Made by a program: the position numbers and the translations under genes
From: Ktedonobacteraceae bacterium
GTDB lineage: Bacteria; Chloroflexota; Ktedonobacteria; Ktedonobacterales; Ktedonobacteraceae
Assembly (NCBI GenBank): GCA_035653615.1
Contig: DASRBN010000034.1
Coordinates: 1-64,000 of the forward strand
Reading direction: 5' to 3'
DNA length: 64,000 nucleotides
Shown: in pieces, positions 42,769 to 50,203 of the stretch
How positions within the stretch are numbered: position 1 is the stretch's first letter
How the letters are laid out: the number at the start of each line of letters is the position of its first letter
Notes under the pieces: model-generated
Seen by the model: the letters and a program-made list of their open reading frames with translations, nothing else
The model's database searches: none
What the model was told of the DNA's origin: nothing

Positions 42769-44796
42769 ATGATCTGTCCGTTGTGTCATACTCAAAATCG
42801 CGAAGACGCAAAATTCTGTAAAGGCTGCGGCCAGCCTTTACAAACGGAAGCGGCCCGCGCAGCCGGTGAAGCCGTTCCCGCCAGTCCTGCACCGGCCATA
42901 GCTGAGGCGCAGGGAAATGCGGCAGAAGCGCCTGCCATCACAGCGGAAGCAGCTTCGGCCACACCCCAGTCGCAGGCGGAGCAGGCACCATCAGGCCAGG
43001 CACCCGCAACCGGCGCGACAGAAGATATCACCAACGCCCCAACCCTCGTTCTTACCCCTGAAAGAATGATGGCTATCCACAGCCGGCGCTGGCAGCAGGA
43101 AGCGGAACAGGCACAGGGCGAGCAGGCGGCTATGCCTTCCACACCTGATTACGCGGAAATGCCGCCCGCACCCACGCAAAATGAACAGGATATCGCAGAG
43201 ATGCCAACCGTCATGATGCGTCAGGGTGAGAGCAGCAATCAGCAAAGCTATCAAGCCGGTACTTATCCCTACACATCCAATACATCTCAGGAAGATGAGC
43301 CCATTCCGGCGCCGCCTCCGCCACCCCCATCTTCTCTTCCGTCCGCGCAAACCGCTGCCTCTCAAGTACCCACAACGGGAGAAGCAGAGCAGCCTGTTGC
43401 CGCATCAGAGGACACAGGAGACGAGACAGAGGGAGACGCGGGAAAGGAATCCGCTGAGATACCGGTCGATGCGAATACCCCGGCCACAAGTGAGGCAGGT
43501 AGCGCAGGCGAGGCTACTGCGCCAGAAAAGAATGAGGAGACAATGCAGGCATCTTCTGATACATCCGGTGAATCTGGTACCGTAGGGGCCGATTCATCGC
43601 GCCCGGCGCCGGCTGATCGGCCCGGCTTCCCTCTTCTCGAACTCGGCACAATCGTTGCCGGGCGCTACCAGGTTACCCAGGTGGTAGGTGACAGCGAGAA
43701 CGAGCATGTCTACCAGGTCGTTGATCACCAGGGCTACCAGCACTGCTGGAACTGCGGCTCTGAAGAGAACGCCGAAGGAGATGAATTCTGCATCAATTGC
43801 GGCGCCGAACTGCTCAACGTCCCCTATCTCATGCATGAATATCCGGCGGCCTCGGCAACCGGTGCGGGCGAGGGCGCAGCAGATACGCAGGACGCGCATG
43901 TCTTGCAGGGAACCATCGCCAACACCATCGTCGAAAATGGACACACCTATGTGATCGAGCAGCCCCAGGTAGAGCAAAATGCTTTCCCGAATGGCGTTCG
44001 CCTGCTCGCGGCGTGCGATTCCGATGCCGGTAATGTGCGCCGCAGCGAGCCGAATGAGGACAGCACGCTCGTCCTCTTGCTCCAGCGCGTCTTCGAATCG
44101 ACGGGCACGCCCATGGGCGTCTTCATCGTCGCCGACGGCCTTGGTGGTCACGACAATGGGCAGGTCGCCAGCCGCACCACCATCAACATCATAGCCGGGC
44201 GCATGGTGCGCGAACTACTCGCGGCCCCTCTCGAGGCTGAAAAGAACGGCGAAACCGTCAAACCGTTTGATGAAGATACCCTGGTCTCGCTCTTCCACGA
44301 CGCCATCCAGGATGCCAATGCCGCACTCTGCCAGCAGAATCAACAGGACAAAACGGATATGGGTTCGACCATCACCGGTTTTATGATTGTGGGAGATCAT
44401 GCCTACATCATCAACGTCGGCGATAGCCGCACCTATATGCTGCGCGGCCAGCAACTCTACCAGCTCACCACCGATCATTCCCTGGTTGGGCAACTCGTCG
44501 CCAGCGGCTTGATCGAGCCGGACGATGTCTACACGCATCCGCAGCGCAGCCAGATCTTCCGCAGCCTGGGAGATAAACTGAACGTGCAAATTGACATGTT
44601 CAAACAGCAACTGCATCCCGGCGACATCCTGTTAAGCTGTTCCGATGGTTTATGGGAGATGGTGCGCAACCCGCAAATCGAAAGCACGCTCAATAACGCG
44701 CCTGACCCGCAAACGGCCTGCACGCAATTGATAGAGGCAGCCAATACCAATGGTGGAGAGGATAATATCAGCGCGGTCATCGTCTTTGTTCGCTAA
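42769..44796 (+). CDS. Zinc-ribbon PP2C phosphatase with kinase-N-lobe-like segment (675 aa)
   Basis: Starts at ATG 42769 after AAAAGGAGGGCAGCC. An N-terminal zinc ribbon (CPLCHTQNREDAKFCKGCG, residues 3-21) precedes a long Ala/Pro/Glu-rich linker (22-285). Residues about 290-325 (VAGRYQVTQVVGDSENEHVY) resemble the first strands and G-loop of a kinase N-lobe, interrupted by a second zinc ribbon (CWNCGSEENAEGDEFCINCG). The C-terminal PP2C domain (about 410-675) has EDSTLVL, VADGLGGHDNG, GDSRTYMLR, CSDGLWEMV and GGEDNISAVIV. It is thus a membrane-free phosphatase with adaptor parts. The kinase-like piece lacks catalytic residues and is probably a non-catalytic dock. Confidence 0.88.
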   Translation: MICPLCHTQNREDAKFCKGCGQPLQTEAARAAGEAVPASPAPAIAEAQGNAAEAPAITAEAASATPQSQAEQAPSGQAPATGATEDITNAPTLVLTPERMMAIHSRRWQQEAEQAQGEQAAMPSTPDYAEMPPAPTQNEQDIAEMPTVMMRQGESSNQQSYQAGTYPYTSNTSQEDEPIPAPPPPPPSSLPSAQTAASQVPTTGEAEQPVAASEDTGDETEGDAGKESAEIPVDANTPATSEAGSAGEATAPEKNEETMQASSDTSGESGTVGADSSRPAPADRPGFPLLELGTIVAGRYQVTQVVGDSENEHVYQVVDHQGYQHCWNCGSEENAEGDEFCINCGAELLNVPYLMHEYPAASATGAGEGAADTQDAHVLQGTIANTIVENGHTYVIEQPQVEQNAFPNGVRLLAACDSDAGNVRRSEPNEDSTLVLLLQRVFESTGTPMGVFIVADGLGGHDNGQVASRTTINIIAGRMVRELLAAPLEAEKNGETVKPFDEDTLVSLFHDAIQDANAALCQQNQQDKTDMGSTITGFMIVGDHAYIINVGDSRTYMLRGQQLYQLTTDHSLVGQLVASGLIEPDDVYTHPQRSQIFRSLGDKLNVQIDMFKQQLHPGDILLSCSDGLWEMVRNPQIESTLNNAPDPQTACTQLIEAANTNGGEDNISAVIVFVR

Positions 44797-44819
44797 TATA
44801 GCCATGGTCACCTTTATTC

Positions 44820-44837
44820 CATAATGGAACCATTATG
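44820..44837 (+). promoter_or_regulatory. Perfect palindrome overlapping promoter of VWA gene
   Basis: CATAATGG and CCATTATG (44820-44827 and 44830-44837, 2-base spacer) form an 18-base palindrome. It ends one base before a -10-like TATACT (44839-44844), in the spacer of the putative promoter for the VWA gene, which is a typical repressor position. A -35 element is weak. Confidence 0.5.
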
Positions 44838-44892
44838 ATATACTGTAGGAGCGACCGTACAGGCCGCCCAAATGCGAAAGGAGTGCATATAT

Positions 44893-46131
44893 ATGCCCGG
44901 TGAGGTAATACTGGCGCATCAGGTCGGAAAGGATTACATGCCAGTCACTGGCGGCAGCCAGCTTGCATATGTATTGATAGAAGCCAAACCAACCGAAATG
45001 ATGGCACAGGTACGCATGCCACTGAATTTTGCCCTCGTGCTCGACCATTCCGGCTCCATGAAAGGTGCCAAGCTACGGAATGTGAAGGAAGCGGTCAAGA
45101 TGGTGATCGACCGTTTGGAGCCAACCGATTATGTCTCGGTCGTGATCTTCGACGACACATCCCAGGTCATCATCCCCTCTATGCCTTGCAACGATAAGCC
45201 CGGCATGAAGGCAGCCATCGATCAAATCCGCGATGCCGGCGGCACCACCATGTCGCTCGGCATGATCCAGGGCCTCAACGAACTGCGCCGTTGGAATATC
45301 CCCCATGCCATCAATCGTATGATTCTCTTGACCGACGGCGTCACCTACGGCGACGCCGAACGCTGCCGCCAGCTTGCCAGGGATGCCAAAGCAGCGGGCA
45401 TCTCGATCTACCCATTAGGCATTGGCGCCGACTGGGACGAAGACCTGCTCGACAACGTCGGACAGCTCAGCGGAGGCCCGCCCGCCGAATTCATCCGCGA
45501 CCCCGCCGATGCCCTCAGCGTCTTCGAGCAGCAGATACAGAGCGCAGTAGACGTGGTGGTGCGCAATGCCACTCTCATCGTGCGTTTGCCCGCCGGCGTC
45601 ACGCCGAAGAAAGCGGTCAAAGTGCTGCCGATCATCAGCGATCTTGGACAATCTGTTCTTTCCGACCGCCAGATCATTGTTCCATTGGGCGACCTGGAAA
45701 AAGACAAACCGCAGTCTGTCCTGCTTGAGTTGATGATCGACCCCCGCCCGGCCGGCCTCTTCCGCATCGCGCAGGCCGAACTGACCTATGACGTTCCGAT
45801 TGCCGGACTCATCAGCGAAAGCGTGCGCGACGACGTCAAGGTCACGTTCACAACGGATCCAAACCAGGCAGCAGCCGTCAACGCCACCGTCATGAACTTC
45901 GCGGAAAAAGCCAATGCCCATCGTCTCGTCACGCGCGTGCTTGACGAATACAAACGCACCGGCAAAGCAACCACGCGCCTGGCGCCAAATGTCACTCGCG
46001 TCCTGGACGAAGAGACCCAGGCGGCCCTCGAACAGATCAACCAGGGCCAGCAAATCTCGCAAGAACAGGTAAAATCGATCGGCAACAAAACTCGCAAACT
46101 CACGCAACGCCTGGATGACATTCTCCCGTAG
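44893..46131 (+). CDS. VWA-domain protein (412 aa)
   Basis: A von Willebrand factor A domain with an intact MIDAS metal site: DHSGSM (D51, S53, S55), Thr in GGTTMSLG (about 125) and Asp in LLTDGVTYGD (about 155). The C-terminal about 180 residues are beta-rich, and the end is a charged helix. It has no signal peptide or transmembrane segment, so it works in the cytoplasm, as TerY-like VWA proteins do in kinase/phosphatase modules. ATG 44893 follows GAAAGGAGTG. The gene has its own promoter with a palindromic operator but lies in the same direction as the kinase and phosphatase genes. Substrate partners are inferred from context. Confidence 0.88.
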   Translation: MPGEVILAHQVGKDYMPVTGGSQLAYVLIEAKPTEMMAQVRMPLNFALVLDHSGSMKGAKLRNVKEAVKMVIDRLEPTDYVSVVIFDDTSQVIIPSMPCNDKPGMKAAIDQIRDAGGTTMSLGMIQGLNELRRWNIPHAINRMILLTDGVTYGDAERCRQLARDAKAAGISIYPLGIGADWDEDLLDNVGQLSGGPPAEFIRDPADALSVFEQQIQSAVDVVVRNATLIVRLPAGVTPKKAVKVLPIISDLGQSVLSDRQIIVPLGDLEKDKPQSVLLELMIDPRPAGLFRIAQAELTYDVPIAGLISESVRDDVKVTFTTDPNQAAAVNATVMNFAEKANAHRLVTRVLDEYKRTGKATTRLAPNVTRVLDEETQAALEQINQGQQISQEQVKSIGNKTRKLTQRLDDILP

Positions 46132-46197
46132 GGGTGAGTCATCGATTGAACCCAACACGAATGAGAATCGTAGATACTTTTGAGGAGGATAGAGAAA

Positions 46198-46842
46198 ATG
46201 ACAGTACGTTGTTCATTAGGCCATGAAAACCCCGATGGCTCCGCTTTCTGCGATGAGTGCGGAGAGCCACTGACAGGCGCTGCGCCGGTAGCCACAGCCG
46301 CGCCCCCGCAGGCCGCGCCTGCGCCCGCGGCACCTTCGGCGGGTACCCAGGTATGCCCATCCTGCGGCGCCACTAACCCGGCAGGTGAAGCCTTCTGCTC
46401 AAATTGTGGTAGCATGCTCGGCGCGCCCGCTCCGGCCCCGGTCGATACCTCGACTCCAGCTGCGGCGCCCGCGCCCGCTCCAGCACCTGCTCCGGCAGTA
46501 GCCAGCGCACCCGCGGCCTTAAATGCCCGTCTCATCGTCGAAGCCGATAACCAGGAGTACGACCTGAGCGGCAAAGACAACATTTTGATCGGGCGCGAAG
46601 ATGCCGTCAGCAACATCTTCCCCGACGTGGACCTGACCGCCAACGGCGGAGAAGAAGGCGGCGTTTCTCGCATGCACGCGCGCATCTTTGTCGAAAATGG
46701 CCAGTACATGATTGAGGACGAGAACAGCACCAACTTCACATTTCTCAACCGGCAGAAGCTCGCGCCCAAAACGCCTACGCCCCTGCACGATAACGACGAA
46801 ATTAAACTTGGCCGCGTTCTCCTTCGCTTCAAAGAATCATAA
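46198..46842 (+). CDS. FHA-domain protein with two zinc ribbons (214 aa)
   Basis: Two N-terminal zinc-ribbon motifs (CSLGHENPDGSAFCDECG, in which one Cys is a His-containing variant, and CPSCGATNPAGEAFCSNCG about residues 53-71), then an Ala/Pro linker and a C-terminal FHA domain (about 115-214). The FHA signature GRED..., SRMHARIFVENG and DNDEIKLGRVLLRF fits binding to phosphothreonine, the usual readout of a Ser/Thr kinase. Similar zinc ribbons occur in the kinase and the second phosphatase, suggesting a shared scaffold or a common binding partner. ATG 46198 follows GAGGAGGATAGAGAAA, and no promoter is seen, so it is probably co-transcribed with the VWA gene. Confidence 0.88.
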   Translation: MTVRCSLGHENPDGSAFCDECGEPLTGAAPVATAAPPQAAPAPAAPSAGTQVCPSCGATNPAGEAFCSNCGSMLGAPAPAPVDTSTPAAAPAPAPAPAPAVASAPAALNARLIVEADNQEYDLSGKDNILIGREDAVSNIFPDVDLTANGGEEGGVSRMHARIFVENGQYMIEDENSTNFTFLNRQKLAPKTPTPLHDNDEIKLGRVLLRFKES

Positions 46843-46869
46843 AGCTTTCTCGCGAATAATGCCTGTAGA

Positions 46870-46977
46870 GGCCGATCAATCGGCGGTGGGCGCGGTATGC
46901 CTGCCCCCCAGACAGGACTGCCCGGCCCCTACGGGCGTAGGTCCCGATTGATCGCGGACACCGCCGATTGGTCGGCC
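46870..46977. repeat. Composite palindromic repeat after the FHA gene
   Basis: Outer arms GGCCGATCAATCGGCGGTG (46870-46888) and its near reverse complement (46959-46977, one C/T difference) enclose GC-rich sequence with a further CCGATTGATC partner. It lies between the signalling genes and rpmH. It probably belongs to a dispersed palindrome family and may also end the FHA transcript; no T-run is present. Confidence 0.55.
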
Positions 46978-47114
46978 CCGCGGCTTCTTTTGTGAAAACA
47001 AATGGCAAATCGATGGGATTTTCGCCCCGCACGATTGACAGCTTGTGGGAAGAACGGCTATAATCTACAAGAAATCCCAAGTGGAGGAGAAAGAAAGGGC
47101 TTAGTTTACTTAGT

Positions 47115-47249
47115 ATGAAACGTACCTGGCAACCAAAGCGCATACCGCGCAAACGCGAACATGGATTTATGAAGCGCATGGCGACCCGTAACGGGCGCCG
47201 CGTGCTCAAAGCTCGCCGCGCCAAAGGGCGCTGGAGACTGACAGTTTAA
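47115..47249 (+). CDS. rpmH: 50S ribosomal protein L34 (44 aa)
   Basis: A 44-residue, very basic protein beginning [18 protein letters not shown], with [15 protein letters not shown] in the second half, exactly the L34 signature. L34 is a structural component of the large ribosomal subunit. It starts the conserved rpmH-rnpA-yidD-yidC-jag cluster. The ribosome-binding site is not close to the start: GTGGAGGAG lies about 30 bases upstream, so the leader may fold. The L34 family and length are certain; a GTAGGGACAG repeat immediately follows the stop. Confidence 0.97.
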   Translation: MKRTWQPKRIPRKREHGFMKRMATRNGRRVLKARRAKGRWRLTV

Positions 47250-47251
47250 GA

Positions 47252-47280
47252 TGTAGGGACAGTGCCTTGTGCCTGTCCTC
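47252..47280. repeat. GTAGGGACAG short palindromic repeat, copy 2
   Basis: The 29-base element (GGACAG/CTGTCC dyad) lies 3 bases after the rpmH stop codon, between rpmH and rnpA. It could form a small hairpin in the operon mRNA and so influence expression of the downstream genes. Confidence 0.75.
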
Positions 47281-47305
47281 TATCCCGGAAGCTGATTGTT
47301 AAAGA

Positions 47306-47674
47306 GTGGCACTTCGCCGTGCATTACGACTGCGCAAAAACAGCGAATTTCAGAGGGTCAGGCAGCAAGGACGCACTATTGCGTCCCGGCTGCTTATCCT
47401 TGCATGGATGCCAAATGATGCAGGGCAGCTTCATATCGGATTTGTCGTCAGTAAACGTATATCGAAACACGCCGTAGAACGTAATTATATGAAACGCCTG
47501 CTCGGTGAAGCTATACGGCCGGTTCTACCTGAGCTTCCCACCGGTTGGGATATCGTAATCAGCGCCAGAACTTCGACCGACAGCGCCGACTTGCAGGCAT
47601 TGCGACAGGACATTGTGACGTTATTGCGCCGCGCGCATTTGCTCGCAGCACCACATAGATCAAATGAGATGTAG
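47306..47674 (+). CDS. rnpA: Ribonuclease P protein component (122 aa)
   Basis: The protein subunit of RNase P, which removes the 5-prime leader of tRNA precursors with the RnpB RNA. The start is GTG 47306 (ALRRALRLRKNSEFQRV), and the conserved RNR-type motif is KRISKHAVERNYMKRLLGEA (about 50-69), the RNA-binding helix. Length is normal. The stop codon TAG (47672-47674) lies inside the next GTAGGGACAG repeat copy. It is followed by yidD in the usual order of bacterial genomes. Identity is firm. Confidence 0.93.
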   Translation: MALRRALRLRKNSEFQRVRQQGRTIASRLLILAWMPNDAGQLHIGFVVSKRISKHAVERNYMKRLLGEAIRPVLPELPTGWDIVISARTSTDSADLQALRQDIVTLLRRAHLLAAPHRSNEM

Positions 47675-47698
47675 GGACAGCGCCTGGTGCTCGTCCTG
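47670..47698. repeat. GTAGGGACAG short palindromic repeat, copy 3, overlapping rnpA stop
   Basis: A slightly diverged copy (centre CGCCTGGTGCTCGTCC, so the right arm of the dyad is altered). Its TAG supplies the stop codon of rnpA, so the repeat has become part of the gene end. Confidence 0.65.
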
Positions 47699-47737
47699 GT
47701 ATTCAAGATTAAGGCAAACAGAAGAAGGACATCGACA

Positions 47738-47965
47738 GTGAAACATATCGCACTTATCCTTATTCGAATTTATCAGAATACCCTGTCGGTCATCTTGCCT
47801 TCATCGTGTCGCTTTACTCCCTCGTGCTCGCAATATGGCTATGAGGCAATTTCACGTTTTGGCTTTTTCCGTGGAGGATGGATGACGATCAAACGCATTG
47901 GGCGTTGTCACCCATTCTATAAGGGTAATCTCTATGATCCAGTCCCAGAACGTCTGGCCGACTAG
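47738..47965 (+). CDS. yidD: Membrane protein insertion efficiency factor YidD (75 aa)
   Basis: A small protein with the YidD signature [17 protein letters not shown] (three Cys) and RCHPFYKG. YidD is a helper of YidC-dependent membrane protein insertion at the inner face of the membrane. The most likely start is GTG 47738, with AAGGAC upstream; longer frames from 47687 are less likely because they add a basic stretch with no family match. Its 75 residues fit the usual 70-85. It sits between rnpA and yidC as in most bacteria. Confidence 0.88.
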   Translation: MKHIALILIRIYQNTLSVILPSSCRFTPSCSQYGYEAISRFGFFRGGWMTIKRIGRCHPFYKGNLYDPVPERLAD

Positions 47966-47989
47966 ATCGAGGAAGGCAGGAGAGATCTC

Positions 47990-49012
47990 GTGGGTCAGAT
48001 TGGCTACTTTTTCAATATAATATTCACATTCCCGCTTTTGAACGTGTTGCTGCTGCTGTATCACCTCTTCGGTGATATGGCGCTGTCTATCATCGTGCTC
48101 ACGGTCATCATTCGTCTGATTTTGTTTCCCCTTTACATGAAGCAACTCAAATCGACGAAGGCGACCCAGGCCATTCAACCTCTGCTTGCGGACATTAAGA
48201 AGAAATACGCGAAGGACCAGCGCGCCCAGATGGAGGCGATGCAGGCGCTCTATAAGGAGTATGGAGTCAGTCCTGCCGCCGGCTGCCTGCCCTTAGTCAT
48301 CCAGCTTCCAATTCTCTATGGGCTGTTCTATGCCTTAAGAACGGCGTTGAGTAGCTCGCTCGCAGACATCAACAAGCTCGTTTACCCGTTCCTACCACAT
48401 TTCACGCAGAAGCCGAATGTGTACCTGGACTGGTTTACTTTCATAAATCCCCACTGGGCTATCTCGCTCGGTGGCACCGATCCGACGCACATTTTGCCTG
48501 TGCTGGCAGGCCTGGCGACCTTTATCCAGTTGCGCATGTCCCAGCCGCGCACTACTACCGCGACGAAGAACGCGATGACGCAGCAGATGCAGGTCATGCA
48601 GTTCATAATGCCGTTCGTCACCTTTTTCTTCGCCCTCAATTTCCCGGCAGGCCTGGCGCTCTACTGGACAACCACTTCGGTCTTCAGCATGGTACAGCAG
48701 TACTTTGTGACCGGTTGGGGTTCGCTGATGGTAATGCCCGATTTCCTCTCCGGCATCTTCCCTGCGAACAAGGATAACGGCAGGAGTAATAAGGTCTATT
48801 CAGGTGACTCTCAAAAAGAGACGCGACTCTTACAGAGCGCTAATGAGCCGGATACGACCGCCGTCTCAAACGAGGGAAACGCCGCAAGGAATGGAAACGG
48901 TCGAGCAAATGCTTCAAATGGCTCATCATCCACGCGCCGCCGTCCGCGCAATGCCAGCGCATCAGCTCGTCGCCGTGGAAATGCCCCCAAGAGGAATGCG
49001 TCACGTAGTTAA
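47990..49012 (+). CDS. yidC: Membrane protein insertase YidC/Oxa1 family (340 aa)
   Basis: An integral membrane protein with the Oxa1/YidC five-helix core: first segment IGYFFNIIFTFPLLNVLLLL, then MALSIIVLTVIIRLILFPL (containing the functionally important Arg), and the cytoplasmic helical hairpin KKYAKDQRAQMEAMQALYKE with GCLPLVIQLPILYGLFYAL after it. The long Gram-negative periplasmic domain is absent, as in Gram-positive and Chloroflexota forms. A basic, disordered C-terminal tail (RRRPRNASASARRRGN) may bind ribosomes. It inserts membrane proteins with or without SecYEG. The start is GTG 47990 with GGCAGGAGAGATCTC upstream. Confidence 0.93.
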   Translation: MGQIGYFFNIIFTFPLLNVLLLLYHLFGDMALSIIVLTVIIRLILFPLYMKQLKSTKATQAIQPLLADIKKKYAKDQRAQMEAMQALYKEYGVSPAAGCLPLVIQLPILYGLFYALRTALSSSLADINKLVYPFLPHFTQKPNVYLDWFTFINPHWAISLGGTDPTHILPVLAGLATFIQLRMSQPRTTTATKNAMTQQMQVMQFIMPFVTFFFALNFPAGLALYWTTTSVFSMVQQYFVTGWGSLMVMPDFLSGIFPANKDNGRSNKVYSGDSQKETRLLQSANEPDTTAVSNEGNAARNGNGRANASNGSSSTRRRPRNASASARRRGNAPKRNASRS

Positions 49013-49040
49013 GTAGGGACAGTGCCTCGGGCCTGTCCTC
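49013..49040. repeat. GTAGGGACAG short palindromic repeat, copy 4
   Basis: First of a tandem pair behind yidC; the dyad GGACAG/CTGTCC is intact around TGCCTCGGGC. The sequence downstream (CCTCGTCTCATAACGA) also continues similarly into copy 5, so the pair looks like a local duplication of about 50 bases. Confidence 0.75.
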
Positions 49041-49064
49041 GTCTCATAACGAAAAAGGGATTCC

Positions 49065-49093
49065 TGTAGGGACAGTGCCTTGGGCCTGTCCTC
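49065..49093. repeat. GTAGGGACAG short palindromic repeat, copy 5
   Basis: Second of the tandem pair behind yidC and before jag, 52 bases after copy 4. Intact dyad around TGCCTTGGGC. Being so close to the jag start it lies in the jag leader. Confidence 0.75.
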
Positions 49094-49133
49094 GTCCCAT
49101 AGAAAATACATTGATATAGGGAGGCAAAAAGCA

Positions 49134-50099
49134 GTGGAAAGCATAGAGGCCAGTGGTAAAAGTGTTGATGAGGCGGTACAGCAAGCTTTGATGCGCCTGG
49201 GCAAACGCCGTGATGAGGTGGAAATAACGGTCCTTCAAGAGCCAAGCCGGGGCGCATTCGGACTTGGCAGCAAAGATGCACGCGTTCGTGTCAGCGTTCG
49301 CCCTGGTAGTGTTGGCGCCGTCATCACTCCAGAAATGGCCGATGCTATTCTCGGTCCCGATGACAGCTACCCCGGTGAAGAGATTTACGCTGAGGAGGAT
49401 GAGGACGAGTTCGAGGAGGACGAAGGGGATGAGGACGAGGAATATGAGGACGAAGAGGAATTCGAGGATGAAGGCGACGAGGATGAGTATGAGGATGAAG
49501 ATGAGGTAGAGGTAGAAGAGGAGCCGGAGGCCGGACTCGATCTGCCCGGCAGCGCCGATTATGCCCCCGAACTACTTGCCGAACTGGAAAACGGCAGCGT
49601 GGCCGAAGGGGAAATGCAAGACGTCGAAACACCCAGCCGCGAAGATATCGACATCACCGTCGAAGTGCTACAAAACATCCTGCAATACCTGAACATTCGC
49701 GCCAACATCCAGGTACGCTCCACCAATCCGCTCACCCTGAATATCCAGGGCATCAACGAGAATCTTGGATTGCTGATCGGTCGCCGCGGTGAAACGCTCG
49801 CCGCCCTACAGCTCCTGGTGAGCCTGATCGTTGGACATCGCACCAAACATCGCATGCGCATCATCGTCGACGCCGAGAATTATCGCGAGCGCCGCGAGGC
49901 CAATTTGCGTTCGCTGGCCCTGCGCGTGGCGCAGCAGGTGCGCAACTACCGGCGTTCCATCGCGCTCGAGGCCATGCCGCCGCACGAGCGCCGCATCGTT
50001 CACATCGCCCTCTCCGATAGCAAAGATATCAGCACCGAAAGCATCGGCGAAGGCGATGCGCGCCGCGTCGTCATTTCCCTGAAACGCCCTGGCCGCTAA
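49134..50099 (+). CDS. jag: Jag/KhpB-type RNA-binding protein with a long acidic linker (321 aa)
   Basis: N-terminal Jag-N domain (about residues 1-55, VESIEASGKSVDEAVQQAL with the L-G-KxxDEVEI strand), a very acidic linker of about 60 residues (about 80-135, almost only Glu and Asp with Tyr and Phe), then a KH domain (about 190-245, with GLLIGRRGETLAALQ) and a C-terminal R3H domain (about 255-315, RERREANLR and SxNPHERRIVH-like AMPPHERRIVH). Jag/KhpB proteins bind RNA and help regulate cell elongation. The start is GTG 49134 with AGGGAGGC upstream; longer upstream frames lack support. The acidic linker is much longer than in most homologues. Confidence 0.9.
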   Translation: MESIEASGKSVDEAVQQALMRLGKRRDEVEITVLQEPSRGAFGLGSKDARVRVSVRPGSVGAVITPEMADAILGPDDSYPGEEIYAEEDEDEFEEDEGDEDEEYEDEEEFEDEGDEDEYEDEDEVEVEEEPEAGLDLPGSADYAPELLAELENGSVAEGEMQDVETPSREDIDITVEVLQNILQYLNIRANIQVRSTNPLTLNIQGINENLGLLIGRRGETLAALQLLVSLIVGHRTKHRMRIIVDAENYRERREANLRSLALRVAQQVRNYRRSIALEAMPPHERRIVHIALSDSKDISTESIGEGDARRVVISLKRPGR

Positions 50100-50147
50100 C
50101 TGTTTCAATCGTGGGCGTGGTAGGAAAAAGGATTGGTTTCTGCTTCT

Positions 50148-50182
50148 GATGGTCGGATTGAGGGGGCCTCAATCCGACCATC
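50148..50182 (+). terminator. Hairpin between jag and the PfkB-family gene
   Basis: A perfect 15-bp stem (GATGGTCGGATTGAG at 50148-50162 and its reverse complement at 50168-50182) with a 5-base loop. It lies about 50 bases after jag and ends just before the next gene region. It has no T-run, so it may be a palindromic repeat or a hairpin terminator. Confidence 0.55.
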
Positions 50183-50203
50183 ATGGAATCTTGGAGAAAA
50201 TTC

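Noticed and set aside
46843-47114. Possible replication origin next to rpmH
   Set aside because: No cluster of DnaA boxes and no dnaA gene; the gap is dominated by a GC-rich palindrome.
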